A stretch of DNA of 64,000 nucleotides from Rubrivivax sp. (GTDB lineage: Bacteria; Pseudomonadota; Gammaproteobacteria; Burkholderiales; Burkholderiaceae_C), in the NCBI GenBank assembly GCA_016707445.1, contig JADJHR010000003.1, forward strand, positions 496,001-560,000. The letters run 5' to 3'. The translations under genes were made by a program, and so were the position numbers. The notes beneath the pieces were generated by a model. The model saw nothing but the letters and a program-made list of their open reading frames with translations. It ran no database searches and was not told where the DNA came from. Positions 28,716-38,439 of this stretch are shown piece by piece (position 1 is the first letter of the stretch; every line of letters begins with the position of its first letter).

Positions 28716-29665
28716 GACGATGCCTTGTCGATGCGCCGCACCAGTGTGCCCCACAGGCCGGCGGGGAAGTACAGCACGAAGACCATGAACACGGTGCCGA
28801 CCACGGCCATCCAGTGCGAGGTCATGGTGGTCACCACGTCTTCCAGCGTCAGAAAGACGGCGGCACCGACGAAGGGCCCGAAGAAGGTGCCCATGCCACC
28901 CAGCAGGCACATCATCACCGCCTGCCCCGACAGCAGGTAGTGCAGGCTGTCGATCGGCACCACGCTGAGGTGCAGCGCGCGCAGGCTGCCGGCCAGGCCG
29001 CACAGGGCAGCCGAAATTACGAACACCAGCAGCTTGGTGCGTGCCACGTCGTAGCCGCAGGCGGCAGCACGCTGTTCGTTTTCGCGCACGGCCTCGATCA
29101 CGGCGCCGAAGGGCGAGGCCAGCAGCCGCGACACGAACCACAGCGCGGCGGCCACGAAGAGCAAGATGACGTAGTACTTGGTCGTGGGGTTCAGGAAGTC
29201 GAGCTTGAAACCTGCCAGCTCGATCGACGGCACCTGGATGCCACGCAGGCCGTTCTCGCCGCCGGTCCAGTGCTCTGCCTTGTAGAAGGCGTAGTAGACG
29301 ATCTGCGCCAGCGCCAGCGTCACCATCGAGAAGTAGATGCCGCGCGTGCGGATCGCCAGGAAGCCGATCAGCACACCGGCCAGCGCCGCGCTGGCCACGC
29401 CCAGCAGCAGCGCCGGCAGCCAGTGCAGGCCCAGGTGCACCATGGCGATGCCGGTGAGGTAGCTGCCCACACCCAGAAAGGCGGCGTGTCCGAAGCTGAG
29501 CAGCCCGGTGTAGCCGAACAACAGGTTGTAGCCGACCGCGAACAAACCGAAGATCAGGATGTTGATGGCCAGCGCCTGGTAGGGCATCAGCAGCGGAAAG
29601 ACGAGCAGGAACAGGATCACCGCGGCCACGCGGTGGCGGCGGATCAGGGCGATGGCAGCGGTCAT
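28712..29665 (-). CDS. livM: branched-chain-type ABC transporter permease LivM
   Basis: A 317-residue inner membrane permease with eight to ten hydrophobic helices. Family signatures are GYNLLFGYTGLLSFGHAAFLGVG in the first third and ENEQRAAACGYDVARTKLLVF in the coupling loop region. I start it at ATG 29665 (MTAAIALIRRHR); the longer open frame upstream overlaps livH in another frame. It pairs with LivH and is followed by livG with a four-base overlap. Confidence 0.92.
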   Translation of the reverse strand: MTAAIALIRRHRVAAVILFLLVFPLLMPYQALAINILIFGLFAVGYNLLFGYTGLLSFGHAAFLGVGSYLTGIAMVHLGLHWLPALLLGVASAALAGVLIGFLAIRTRGIYFSMVTLALAQIVYYAFYKAEHWTGGENGLRGIQVPSIELAGFKLDFLNPTTKYYVILLFVAAALWFVSRLLASPFGAVIEAVRENEQRAAACGYDVARTKLLVFVISAALCGLAGSLRALHLSVVPIDSLHYLLSGQAVMMCLLGGMGTFFGPFVGAAVFLTLEDVVTTMTSHWMAVVGTVFMVFVLYFPAGLWGTLVRRIDKASS

Positions 29666-29691
29666 CGTGTGGTCATCCCGCGCTGATCCCG

Positions 29692-30573
29692 TCAGCCCAT
29701 CAGGCCGGCTTTGCCGAACAGCCCTTGCGGCCGCAGCAGCAGCACCACGGCCATCAGCACGAAGATGCTCAGCTCGGCCAGGTCGGGTGCGAACAGCGAG
29801 GTCATGGCAAACACCACGCCGACCAGCAGCCCGGCCACCACCGCACCCACCAGGCTGCCCATGCCACCGACCACGGTGACGACGAAGCTCTCGGCCAGCA
29901 CGTGGATGCCCATCTCGGGATTGACCGCGCGCGTGGGCGCGGCCAGCACGCCCGACAAGCCGGCGATGGCGCAGCCGATGCCGAACACCGCCAGCCACAC
30001 GCGCGCGATGTCGATGCCCAGCACGCTGCAGATGTCGCCGTCGCGGCTGCCGGCGCGCACGATCAGCCCGTAGCGGGTCTTCTCCAGGAACAACCACAGC
30101 GCCAGCACCACCACCGCGGTGGCGACGATCAGGAACAGCCGGTACTTGGGGAAGAAGCCGATGCCCAGGTCGACCGCGCCGCGCAGCGCCGGCGGTGTCG
30201 ACGAGGGCATGCCCTCGATGCCGAACAGGATGCGCATGGCCTCGATCAGCACCCAGCTCAGGCCGAAGGTCAGCAGCAGCGGGTAGTCGATGCCACGCCC
30301 GTACAGCGGCCGCACCAGAAAGCGCTCGGTCACCAGCCCGATGGCACCCACCACCAGCGGCGTGAGCACCAGGCTGAACCAGAAGTTGCCGGTCAGCCCC
30401 ATGAAGTACAGGCCGATGAAGGCGCCCACCATGAAGAACGCGCCGTGGGCGAAGTTGACCACGGTGAGCATGCCGAAGATCAGGCTCAGGCCCAGCGCCA
30501 GCAGCGCATAGATGGCCCCGAGCGCGATGCCCGTGACCAGCTGCAGGGCCAGCAGCGAGGGGGTGATGTCCAC
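29692..30573 (-). CDS. livH: branched-chain-type ABC transporter permease LivH
   Basis: A 293-residue membrane permease with eight or so transmembrane helices. It has the LivH signature LALGLSLIFGMLTVVNFAHGAFFMVGA near the N-terminus and AGSRDGDICSVLGIDIARVW in the ATPase-contact loop. It sits ten bases after the binding protein stop and 26 bases before livM, so one transcript is likely. Confidence 0.93.
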   Translation of the reverse strand: MDITPSLLALQLVTGIALGAIYALLALGLSLIFGMLTVVNFAHGAFFMVGAFIGLYFMGLTGNFWFSLVLTPLVVGAIGLVTERFLVRPLYGRGIDYPLLLTFGLSWVLIEAMRILFGIEGMPSSTPPALRGAVDLGIGFFPKYRLFLIVATAVVVLALWLFLEKTRYGLIVRAGSRDGDICSVLGIDIARVWLAVFGIGCAIAGLSGVLAAPTRAVNPEMGIHVLAESFVVTVVGGMGSLVGAVVAGLLVGVVFAMTSLFAPDLAELSIFVLMAVVLLLRPQGLFGKAGLMG

Positions 30574-30583
30574 GCGCGGTGCG

Positions 30584-31832
30584 TCAGCTGACCTTGTGGC
30601 CCATCTCTACGCAGGACCGCAGGTTCTTCTCGTCGGCGGGCTCGATCGCCAGCACGTTGAAGACGTCGTTCTTGTCCTTCATGCCCTTGCTCTTGCTCTC
30701 GACGATGATCACGCTCTGCACGCTCTGGTGATCACACTTGCGGTAGAACTGCGGGCCCTTGTACCAGTCGTACTTCAGCTGGCGCAGCGCGATCGCCACA
30801 CGCTGTGAATCGGTGGCGTCGGCGTCCTTCACCGCCTGCAGCACGCTGCGGATGCCGGCGTAGCCCAGCGCGCCGTAGTCGGACGGCACCGCGCCGGCGT
30901 AGGCCTTGCGGTAGGCGTCGTTGAACTTCTTCGCGCTGGGGATCTTGTCTTCCATGCCCCAGTAGTAGCTGGTGCCGCCCAGGATGCCGTCGAAGGCGTC
31001 GGCGCCGCCGGCCTGGCGCGCCGTGTACAGCAGCACCGGCGCGATGATCTTGGTGCCTTGCTTGAGGCCGAAGTCGGTGGCCTGCTTGGCGCTGTTGACG
31101 AGGTCGCGGCCGAAGTTGCACAGCACCAGGATGTCGGGCTTGAGCGCCTGGATGCGCGGCAGGAAGGCCGAGTAGTCGGCTGCCCCCAGCGGGTGGCGGA
31201 TGTCGGCCAGCGTCTGCATGCCCATGGCCTGGCCGGCGCGCTGGAAGCCACGCACCATCTCGTGGCCGTAGGCGTAGTCGGCGGTCAGGTAGACCACCTT
31301 CTTGCCGAACTTGGGGAAGGCATAACGGGCCACCGCACCGGCCGTCAGGTGCGGGTTCAGCGCCTCATGGAAGGTGTACAGGCTCCAGTCCTTGGCCTCG
31401 TTGATGGTGTCGCTCTGGCTGATGCTGTTGAACAGCACCTTGCGCTCGCGCGTCACCGCGTTGATCGACAGCTGCGTGGCCGCGACTGAGCGAGCCGACG
31501 ACGAAGTTGACCTTGTCCTTCTCGATCAGCTCCAGCGTGCGCGTGGCCGCCTCGCCGGGGTTGAGCTTGTCGTCGCGCACCAGCAGCTCGGCCATCTGGC
31601 CCTTGTGGCCGCCGGCGGCGTTCCACTCCTTCACCGCCAGCTCGGCGGCGCGCACCTGGTCCTGCGCCTCGGTGGAGAAGGCGCCGGTCAACGGCACCGG
31701 AAAGCCGATCTTGATCGCGGCGGCCTGCGCACGGGCGACGTGGAACAGCGCCGGTGCGGCGGCCAGCGCCGCGCCGGCAGCCACAACGTTGCGACGGCTG
31801 CGGCTGACGGGCGGTTGAGAGGTGTGGTCCAT
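30584..31832 (-). pseudogene. ABC transporter substrate-binding protein (LivJ/HbaE-like), frameshifted
   Basis: The periplasmic receptor of the Liv-type importer, about 415 residues when joined. The 5' part (31832 to near 31486) has a twin-arginine-like signal (SRSRRNVVAAGAALAAAPAL) and the mature start IKIGFPVPLTGAFSTEAQDQ. The 3' part resumes in another frame with ATQLSINAVTRERKVLFNS and runs to 30584. One extra base near 31486 in the Ser-Ala-Ala segment explains the break. Receptors with this wording (TGAFSTEAQDQVRAAELAV) often take aromatic acids or amides. The permease and ATPase genes are intact, so I suspect a sequence error rather than loss. Confidence 0.85.
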
Positions 31833-31878
31833 GCGCGGGTCTCCGGTGGGGGTCAGGGGTCAGGGGTTGGGGGGGTGA

Positions 31879-33126
31879 TCAGGACAGCGACGGCAGGCTG
31901 CCGGGCGACTCGGGATCGAAGTGTCGGGCGTCGATGGCGGTCTGGCGCATCACCTCGTCGGCGCTGCGCAAGGGCAGGGCCGCCGCGCCCTGTGCGTTGG
32001 TCTGCAGGTAGGCACCCAGCCAGCGGGCGCGCTGCACCACAGCCAGACCGGCCGGCCGCCGGATGCGGTCGTACTGCAACAAGGCCGCCGGGGTGGCGCC
32101 GTGCTCGGCGATGCACTGTGTCAGCGCCACCGCGTCGTCGCCCGCCTTGCTGACACCCATGCCGACATGCGGCCGCGCGACGAAGGCGGCGTCGCCCAGC
32201 AGCGCCACGCGGCCACCCGCCATCTCGGGCGACGCCAGCTGCGGTGATACCAGGTCGTAGATCGGCTGCAGGAAGGGCAGGGCCGTCTTCTCGACGATCT
32301 CGGCAAACTGCGGTGCCAGCAGCCGGCGCGCGGCGTCGCGCATCGCGGCGATCTGGCGCCAGCTGACCTGCTGCGGCGCGATGCCGCCGCGGTGCAGCAC
32401 ACCGTCGGCGTCGGTCAGCAACGCATCCAGATCGGCGCCGGCGGCGGCCGGCCGGTACCAGACGAAGTTCCAGCGCCGCTCGCCCACGGCCAGGCTGTCG
32501 CCGGCACCGGCAACCGGGTAGCCCAGCATCTGTTCGCCCGCGGGCAGGCCGAAGCCGAAGTGCGGGAACAGCGTGTCGCGCGTGTGGCGTGACAGCAGGT
32601 CTTCGTCGCAGACGCCGCGCCAGGCCACGTAGCCGGCGTATTCGGGCTGAACCTGCGGCAGCAGCTGCGCGCGCACGGTCGATCGAATGCCGTCGGCGGC
32701 GATCAGCAGATCGGCCTCGAGCCGCTCGCCGCCGGCCAGCGAGACCTGCACGCCGTCGGCCTGGTGTTCGACACCGGTGACGGCCGCCCCCAGCCGGTGG
32801 TGGTCTTGCGGCAGCGCCGCGCGCAGCAGCGTGTACAGGCGGCCCCAGGACGTGAGCACCTGCGGATAGGCCCAGCCGCACAGTGCCCGGCCGTCGGGCT
32901 GCAGGACCACGCGCGACGCCACCGCCACGCCCAGCGTGTGGTCGACCTGCGCGCCGCCCGCGCCCAGCGCCTGGCGCAGGCTGTCGTGCGTGACGATGCC
33001 GGCACCGCGCCCCTGCAGCGAGCGCGGCGAGCGCTCGAGCACCTGCACCGCGTGGCCGTCGCGCAGCAGCAGGTTGGCGGCCATCAGGCCACCCAGCGAG
33101 CCGCCGGCAATGAGGATGCGCGCCAT
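31879..33126 (-). CDS. FAD-dependent monooxygenase (2,6-dihydroxypyridine hydroxylase-like)
   Basis: A 415-residue single-component flavin hydroxylase using NAD(P)H and oxygen. The FAD-binding loop is AGGSLGGLMAANLLLRDG at residues 7-24, the DG motif is LIAADGIRSTVRAQL, and the GD motif is ALLGDAAFVARPHVGMGVSK. The last wording (ARPHVGMGVSKA) is close to dihydroxypyridine and related aromatic-ring hydroxylases rather than to UbiH. It is preceded by a VOC protein gene 13 bp away and followed by the importer, so all may belong to one catabolic operon. The ring substrate is unproven. Confidence 0.82.
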   Translation of the reverse strand: MARILIAGGSLGGLMAANLLLRDGHAVQVLERSPRSLQGRGAGIVTHDSLRQALGAGGAQVDHTLGVAVASRVVLQPDGRALCGWAYPQVLTSWGRLYTLLRAALPQDHHRLGAAVTGVEHQADGVQVSLAGGERLEADLLIAADGIRSTVRAQLLPQVQPEYAGYVAWRGVCDEDLLSRHTRDTLFPHFGFGLPAGEQMLGYPVAGAGDSLAVGERRWNFVWYRPAAAGADLDALLTDADGVLHRGGIAPQQVSWRQIAAMRDAARRLLAPQFAEIVEKTALPFLQPIYDLVSPQLASPEMAGGRVALLGDAAFVARPHVGMGVSKAGDDAVALTQCIAEHGATPAALLQYDRIRRPAGLAVVQRARWLGAYLQTNAQGAAALPLRSADEVMRQTAIDARHFDPESPGSLPSLS

Positions 33127-33139
33127 GGTGTCGCGGGCT

Positions 33140-33580
33140 TCAGCGGCCGGCCGCTTCGGTGGCCGGAAAGTTCAGCTCGACGACCACGCCGTTGGGGTCG
33201 TCGACGAACAGCTGGTGCAGGCCCAGCAGCGGCACCGTGCGCTCGCGCCAGGCCACGCGCTGGGCATCGAGCCGCGTGATGGTTTCGGTCAGGCCGGTGG
33301 CAAAGAAGGCCACGTGATCGACCGCCCCACTGCCCTGCAGGCTGCTGAGGTCACGATCGCCCAAGTACTTTTTCAGGCCCTCGGGGTCGTCGTGATCGAT
33401 GCCGATGATGTGCACCACGGCGTTGGCCCACACCCCGGTGTCGCCGGCGTACAGCCACAGCCCCGGGAACGGGAAAGGGGGCCGTGGGCCGTTCACCAAG
33501 CCCAGTGCATCACAGTAGAAACGTTGGCAGGCCGCGAGATCGGTGCTGCGGATCGAGAAGTGGTTGAGTGACAGGGCCAA
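33140..33580 (-). CDS. VOC family protein (glyoxalase/dioxygenase fold)
   Basis: A 146-residue vicinal-oxygen-chelate protein. The paired beta-alpha-beta-beta-beta modules begin LNHFSIRSTDLAACQRFYCD and VDHVAFFATGLTETITRL. Metal-ligand candidates are the His in LNHFSI, the His in VDHVAF and the Glu in VVVELNF. It could be a small ring-cleavage enzyme, isomerase or thiol transferase; the size fits a single-chain VOC. It sits between the TetR gene (16-bp gap) and the flavin hydroxylase, so a role in processing the hydroxylated product is plausible but not shown. Confidence 0.78.
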   Translation of the reverse strand: MALSLNHFSIRSTDLAACQRFYCDALGLVNGPRPPFPFPGLWLYAGDTGVWANAVVHIIGIDHDDPEGLKKYLGDRDLSSLQGSGAVDHVAFFATGLTETITRLDAQRVAWRERTVPLLGLHQLFVDDPNGVVVELNFPATEAAGR

Positions 33581-33596
33581 GGGTCTCCAGGGTGGT

Positions 33597-34286
33597 TCAG
33601 GTGCCGACGATGGCCGGCGCTTGCAGCAGCAGGCCGTCCACGCGGTCGCGGATGAAGGCGTCGATCGACGCCGGGTCGCCGGCGCCGGTGAAGGTCTGCT
33701 GGTAGACCAGCGGCCAGATGCCCAGGTGGTAGATCAGCCCGCCGTGAAACGACAGCAGCAGCGCCTCTTCGCGCGGCGTGATGGCGGCCCGCGAGCGACT
33801 GCCCGCACTGCGCCGCACTTCGCGCAGCAGGCGCGGAAACAGCCGATGGCGCATCAGTTCGAAGTAGCGGCTGGGGATCAGGCCGTCGCTCAGGCCCGAA
33901 TGCACCAGGATGCGCAACCAGTCGGGCGTCAGGATGGCGCGCAGGTATTCGCGGTAGAAGGCATGCAGCTTGTCGGCCACGGCGATGCGCGGGCCGTCGA
34001 GCAGCGCTTCCCAGCGCGGGTCCCAGCGGCCGGCGATGGTTTGTTCGTACACACGCTCGATCAGCAGCCGCTTGGTCGGGAAGTAGTGGTACAGCAGCGT
34101 GTGCGCGATGCCCAGCTCGGCCGCCAGTTCGCGCATCTGGGCGTCCAGGCCACGGCGCGCGAAGAAGTCGATGGCGCCCTCGACGATCTGCGCCTCGCGT
34201 TCTTGCGCGCCAAGCCGCCGTCGGGCCGGCACCTTGGCGGGTGCGTCGGCGCCGGGGCGTTCGCGGGTTTGTGCGGTATTGACCAT
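33597..34286 (-). CDS. TetR/AcrR family transcriptional regulator
   Basis: A 229-residue regulator with an N-terminal helix-turn-helix (QIVEGAIDFFARRGLDAQMRELAAEL, then HTLLYHYFPTKRLL) and a C-terminal ligand domain. I start it at the ATG at 34286. An ATG at 34334 would place the palindrome at 34306-34327 inside the coding region, whereas from 34286 the palindrome sits about 20 bp upstream as an operator should. It lies at the head of the leftward catabolic operon and is divergent from the molybdenum hydroxylase genes, which it probably represses until an aromatic effector binds. Confidence 0.85.
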   Translation of the reverse strand: MVNTAQTRERPGADAPAKVPARRRLGAQEREAQIVEGAIDFFARRGLDAQMRELAAELGIAHTLLYHYFPTKRLLIERVYEQTIAGRWDPRWEALLDGPRIAVADKLHAFYREYLRAILTPDWLRILVHSGLSDGLIPSRYFELMRHRLFPRLLREVRRSAGSRSRAAITPREEALLLSFHGGLIYHLGIWPLVYQQTFTGAGDPASIDAFIRDRVDGLLLQAPAIVGT

Positions 34287-34305
34287 CTGCTCAACTCTGC
34301 TGAAA

Positions 34306-34327
34306 TTGTTGAACGCTTGATCAACAA
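34306..34327. promoter_or_regulatory. probable TetR operator, TTGTTGA-N8-TCAACAA
   Basis: A perfect seven-base inverted repeat with an eight-base spacer lies between the divergent TetR gene (start 34286) and the first molybdenum hydroxylase gene (start 34395). The position suits control of both units. An overlapping weaker repeat (CTCAAC ... GTTGAA) extends it leftward. Confidence 0.6.
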
Positions 34328-34394
34328 GCCCCATCCCGACAAACCCTGAAGCCCTGCGGCCCGGCTGGTGCCGGGCCCGATCGGAGACACGGCC

Positions 34395-35258
34395 ATGAAA
34401 TCACAGGCCTTCGACTACGTGCGCGCCGAATCGGCACAGCACGCACTGGCCTTGCTGGCCCAGCATGGCGATGACGCGCGGGTGCTGGCCGGTGGCCAGA
34501 CCCTGCTGGCGTCGCTGGGCATGCGGCTGGCACAGCCGTCGCTGCTGGTCGACATCGGCGACCTGACCGACCTGGCCGGCATCTCGGTCGACCATGGGGT
34601 GCTGCGCATCGGCGCGCTGACGCGCCATGTCGAGATCGAGGAATCGCCGCTGGTGGCCCTGCACGCGCCGCTGCTGGCGCAGGCGGCGCCACACATCGCG
34701 CACCGCGCGATCCGCAACCGGGGCACCTTCGGCGGTGCATTGGCCTATGCCGACCCGGCCGCCGAATGGCCAGCCTGCGTGCTGGCGCTGGGCGGCACGC
34801 TGGTGCTGCTGGGCGCGGGCGGCGAGCGCCGCGTGGCCGCTGACGATTTCTTCCGGGGCCTGTACAGCACGGCGCGCCGCGACGACGAGCTGCTGCTGGC
34901 CTGCGAGCTGCCGCTGCTGGCCGCCGGCGAGCGCCAGCGGTTCAGCGAACTGGCGCGGCGCCAGGGCGACTACGCCATCGCCGGGCTGGCCGCCCGCGCC
35001 GTGGTGCAAGGCTCGCAGCTCAGCCAGCTGCGGCTGGCCTGGTTGAGCCTGGGTGATCGCCCCTTGCGCAGCCGCGCTGCCGAACAGGTGCTGCAAGGCG
35101 GGCCCTTGAGCGCGCAGCGCATCGCCGACGCCGAGGCCGCCCTGCGTGCCGAACTGTCGCCCTTTGCCGACCTCACGCATTCGGCCGCAGCCAAGCTGCA
35201 GATGGCGGCCACGCTGCTGCGCCGCGCCGTTGCCAACCTGACCCGGGATCCCGCATGA
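34395..35258 (+). CDS. molybdenum hydroxylase FAD-binding (medium) subunit
   Basis: A 287-residue subunit of the xanthine dehydrogenase/CO dehydrogenase family that passes electrons from the iron-sulfur subunit to FAD. The FAD motifs are LAGGQTLLASLGMRLAQPSLLVDIG in the N-terminal third and IRNRGTFGGALAYADPAAEWPA, the second FAD-binding block of the CoxM family. The start at ATG 34395 follows GGAGA. It overlaps the next gene by four bases and begins the rightward three-gene operon. Confidence 0.9.
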   Translation: MKSQAFDYVRAESAQHALALLAQHGDDARVLAGGQTLLASLGMRLAQPSLLVDIGDLTDLAGISVDHGVLRIGALTRHVEIEESPLVALHAPLLAQAAPHIAHRAIRNRGTFGGALAYADPAAEWPACVLALGGTLVLLGAGGERRVAADDFFRGLYSTARRDDELLLACELPLLAAGERQRFSELARRQGDYAIAGLAARAVVQGSQLSQLRLAWLSLGDRPLRSRAAEQVLQGGPLSAQRIADAEAALRAELSPFADLTHSAAAKLQMAATLLRRAVANLTRDPA

Positions 35259-35785
35259 ACACCCCGCTCGACGAACCGACCACGCGTGTGCGCATCGAGG
35301 TCAATGGCCAGCCCGTGCTGCGTGACGTGGCCTGCCGCAAGCACCTGATCGACTTCCTGCGCGAGGATTGTGGTTTGAAGGGCTCGCACCTGGGCTGCGA
35401 ACATGGCGTGTGCGGCGCCTGCACCGTGCGCCTGGACGGCCGCATCGTGCGCGGTTGCCTGGTGCTGGCGGCGCAAGCCAGCGGGCACCGCGTGGAGACG
35501 GTCGAGAGCGCCACGCCGGGGCTGCGCCTGAAGGCACTGCAGGACGCCTTCGTCGAGCACAACGCGCTGCAATGCGGCTACTGCACGCCGGGCATGCTGA
35601 TGGCGGCGCTGGACCTCGTGGAGCGCCGGCCCGAGGCCGACCGCGCGCAGGTGCGCGAATGGATGAGCGGCAACTACTGCCGCTGCACCGGCTACCACGC
35701 CATCGTCGACGCGGTGTGCGCGGTGCTCGAGCAGCAGCGCGTTGGCGCCTTTGCCGCCGAACCTCTGCCGCAGGTGAACCCATGA
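35255..35785 (+). CDS. molybdenum hydroxylase 2Fe-2S (small) subunit
   Basis: A 176-residue iron-sulfur subunit. The plant-type ferredoxin cluster is in CEHGVCGACTVRLDG with a fourth Cys in GCLVLA, and the second cluster in QCGYCTPGMLMA and NYCRCTGYH. This two-cluster plan is the CoxS/CutS/QorS type. It lies between the FAD and molybdenum subunits, overlapping both neighbours by four bases. Confidence 0.93.
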   Translation: MNTPLDEPTTRVRIEVNGQPVLRDVACRKHLIDFLREDCGLKGSHLGCEHGVCGACTVRLDGRIVRGCLVLAAQASGHRVETVESATPGLRLKALQDAFVEHNALQCGYCTPGMLMAALDLVERRPEADRAQVREWMSGNYCRCTGYHAIVDAVCAVLEQQRVGAFAAEPLPQVNP

Positions 35786-38197
35786 ACCACCCCACCGAAG
35801 TGCCGACCCGGCGTGACCTGGGCACCGAGCTGCCCGCCGTCACCGAAGACCAGCGCCACATCGGCGTGGCGCACCCGCGCGAAGGCGTGCGCCGGCTGGC
35901 ACAGGGCCGTGGCCAGTATGTCGACGACATCGAGCTGCCGCGCCTGGCGCACGTGGCCTTCTGGCGCAGCCCGGTGGCGCACATGCGCATCGGTGCCATC
36001 GATCGCGCGGCGGCGCAGGCCTTGCCCGGCGTGATCGCGGTCGTCACCGGTGCCGAGATCGCCAACCTGTGCAAGCCCTGGGTGGCCACGCTGGCGCACC
36101 TGGCCGGCATCAAGAGCGCGCCGCAATACCCGCTGGCCATCGAGCGTGCCACCTGGCAGGGCGAACCCGTGGTGGCCGTGGTGGCCGAGACTCGCGCGCG
36201 CGCCGAGGACGGCGTGGCGCTGCTGCAGGTCGACTGGGACGAACTGCCCGCCGTGCTGGACACCGAGACCGCACTCGATGCCGACACGCCACTGATCCAC
36301 CCCGAACTGGGCGACAACCTGTGTTTCGAGCGCGCGCTGGACACCGGTGGCGTCGACGAGGCCGCGGCGCGCGCCGATGCCGTGGTGTTCGAAGAGACCT
36401 ACCACTTCGGCCGCCACACCGGCGTGACGCTGGAGCCGCGCTGCCAGATCGCCGACTGGAACCCCGGCGACCAGCAAGCTCACCGTCTACCACTCCTTTC
36501 AGGCCCCGCACATGATGCAGGACCTGTACTGCCGGCAGTTCGACCTGCAGGAGCAGCAGGTGCGCGTGATCTGCCGCGACGTGGGCGGATCGTTCGGCAT
36601 CAAGGTGCATGCCTACCCGGACGACTTCGCCACCGTGGCCCTGTCGCTGATGCTGGGCCGCCCGGTGAAGTTCGTCGCCGACCGGCTGGAAAGCTTCGTC
36701 TCCGACATCCATGCGCGCGAGCACCGCATCCACGGCCGCATCGTGGCGTCGAAGGCCGGCGAGATCCTCGCCTTCGAGATCGACGACCTCACCGGCATCG
36801 GCCCCTTCAGCATGTTCCCGCGCACCAGCGGCATCGAAGGCAACCAGGTCGTCACCCTCACCGGCGGGCCGTACAAGCACCGCGCCTACCGCGCCCGGTT
36901 GCAGGTCGTGTTCCAGAACAAGGTGCCGACCTGCCAGTACCGCGGCGTGGGTCACCCGATCGCCTGCGCCGTCACCGAGGCGCTGGTCGACGGCATGGCG
37001 GGCCGGCTGGGCCTGGACCCGATCGTCTTTCGCCAGCACAACGTGATCCCCGACAATGCCTACCCGGCGACAGGAGCCTCGGGCATCAAGCTCGAAGTGC
37101 TGTCGCACGAGGCCTGTCTGCGCGAGGCCCAGCGCCTGTGCGACTACGACACGCTGCGCGCCGAGCAGGCGGCGCTGCGCCAGCAGGGCGTGCACCGCGG
37201 CATCGGCGTGGCCACGCTGATCGAGCTGACGAACCCGAGTGCGGCCTTCTACGGCGTGGGCGGCGCGCGCATCGCCAGCCAGGACGGCGCCACGCTGCGC
37301 CTGGAGCCCAGCGGCGTGCTCACGGTGATGAGCAGCGTCGGCGAGCAGGGGCAGGGCGCCGAGGCCATCTTCGCGCAGATCGCGGCCGATGCGGTGGGGG
37401 TGGCCATGGACCGCGTGCGCGTGGTCACCGGCGACACCGACGCCACGCCCTACGGCGGCGGCACCTGGGCCAGCCGCGGTGCCGGCATCGGCGGCGAGGC
37501 GGTGCTGCAGGCCGGGCGCGTGCTGCGCGACAACATCCTGGCCGTGGCCGAGGCCATCCTGAAGCGCGACCGCACCGGCCTGCGGCTGCGCCGCGGCGTG
37601 GTCATCGACGAGGCCAGCGGGCAGGCCCTGCTCGACCTGGCCGAGCTGGGCCGCATCGCCTACTTTCGCAGTGACACGCTGCCGGCCAGCTGCACGCCTG
37701 AACTGATGGTGACGCGCCACTACGCGCAGCGCGACTACCCGTTCATCTTCACCAACGGGGTGCAGGTCAGCCATGTCGAGGTCGATGTCGACACCGGCTT
37801 CGTCAAGCTGCTGCGCCACTGGGCGGTGGAGGACTGCGGCCGCGTGATCAACCCGATGCTGGTCGACGAGCAGATGCGCGGCGCCATCGTGCAGGGCATC
37901 GGCGGTGCGCTGTTCGAGGAATGCCTGTACGACGAAGGCGGCACGCTGAGCAACGGCAACATGGCCGACTACCTGGTGCCGATGGCTGGCGAGATGCCCG
38001 ACATCGTGATCGGCCATGTGCAAAGCCCCACGCGCAGCTCGCAGCTGGGCGCCAAGGGCGCCGGCGAGGCCGGCACGGCCGGCGCGCCGGCGGCGGTGAT
38101 GAACGCCATCAACGACGCGCTGGCGCCGTTTGGTGTGCGCGTGAGCTCACAGCCGATCACGCCGGAGAAGATCTTGCGGGCGTTGGGTCGGATCTAG
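35782..38197 (+). pseudogene. molybdenum hydroxylase large subunit (molybdopterin-binding), frameshifted
   Basis: About 805 residues when joined. The frame starting at 35782 (MNHPTEVPTRRDLG) carries the N-terminal domain to about 36470, then slips after ADWNPGD. The true continuation (LTVYHSFQAPHMMQDL onward) runs in another frame to 38197. Removing one extra C near 36470 joins them. Molybdopterin-contact segments are intact: DVGGSFGIKVHAYPDD, QYRGVGHPIACAVTEAL, TGDTDATPYGGGTWASRG and GAKGAGEAGTAGAPAAV, whose Glu is the catalytic base. The active loop reads YRGVGHP rather than the AYRCSFR of true CO dehydrogenase, so this is a hydroxylase for another substrate, probably an N-heteroaromatic. 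The frameshift may be a consensus error. Confidence 0.85.
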
Positions 38198-38439
38198 GCG
38201 ACTTGAACCAGGCGGTGTCTTGAATGCGGCATCCATGCATGTCTCGCACTTCCACCCAGGCCGCCGCCAACGATGGCGATGCGCATGCTCAAGGGGTTGG
38301 GTTCCTTGTGTCGCGTCATGCCGATTGAAACACTGCGGCGCGATTGACAATTCCCTGCGCGCAGGCCGCGGCGGCGCACCTAGAATGCGGCCGCCGCGCC
38401 AGCGGGCGGGCATTCTTTCTTCATTCCACCTGAGACCCC
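38198..38439. other. 242-bp intergenic region, nothing recognised
   Basis: Between the molybdenum hydroxylase and the HU-like gene. A TTGACA hexamer (38344-38349) and a TAGAAT hexamer (38381-38386) are both present but 31 bases apart, too far to act as one promoter; TAGAAT may be a -10 with a weak -35. No open frame or hairpin of note is visible. Confidence 0.4.

Noticed and set aside
34368..34394. earlier start for the molybdenum FAD subunit
   Set aside because: Start at 34395 has a good ribosome binding site and begins at the conserved MKSQAFDYV segment; the extension adds only nine residues with no signal.
38344..38386. sigma70 promoter ahead of the HU-like gene
   Set aside because: TTGACA and TAGAAT are 31 bases apart, too far for one promoter.
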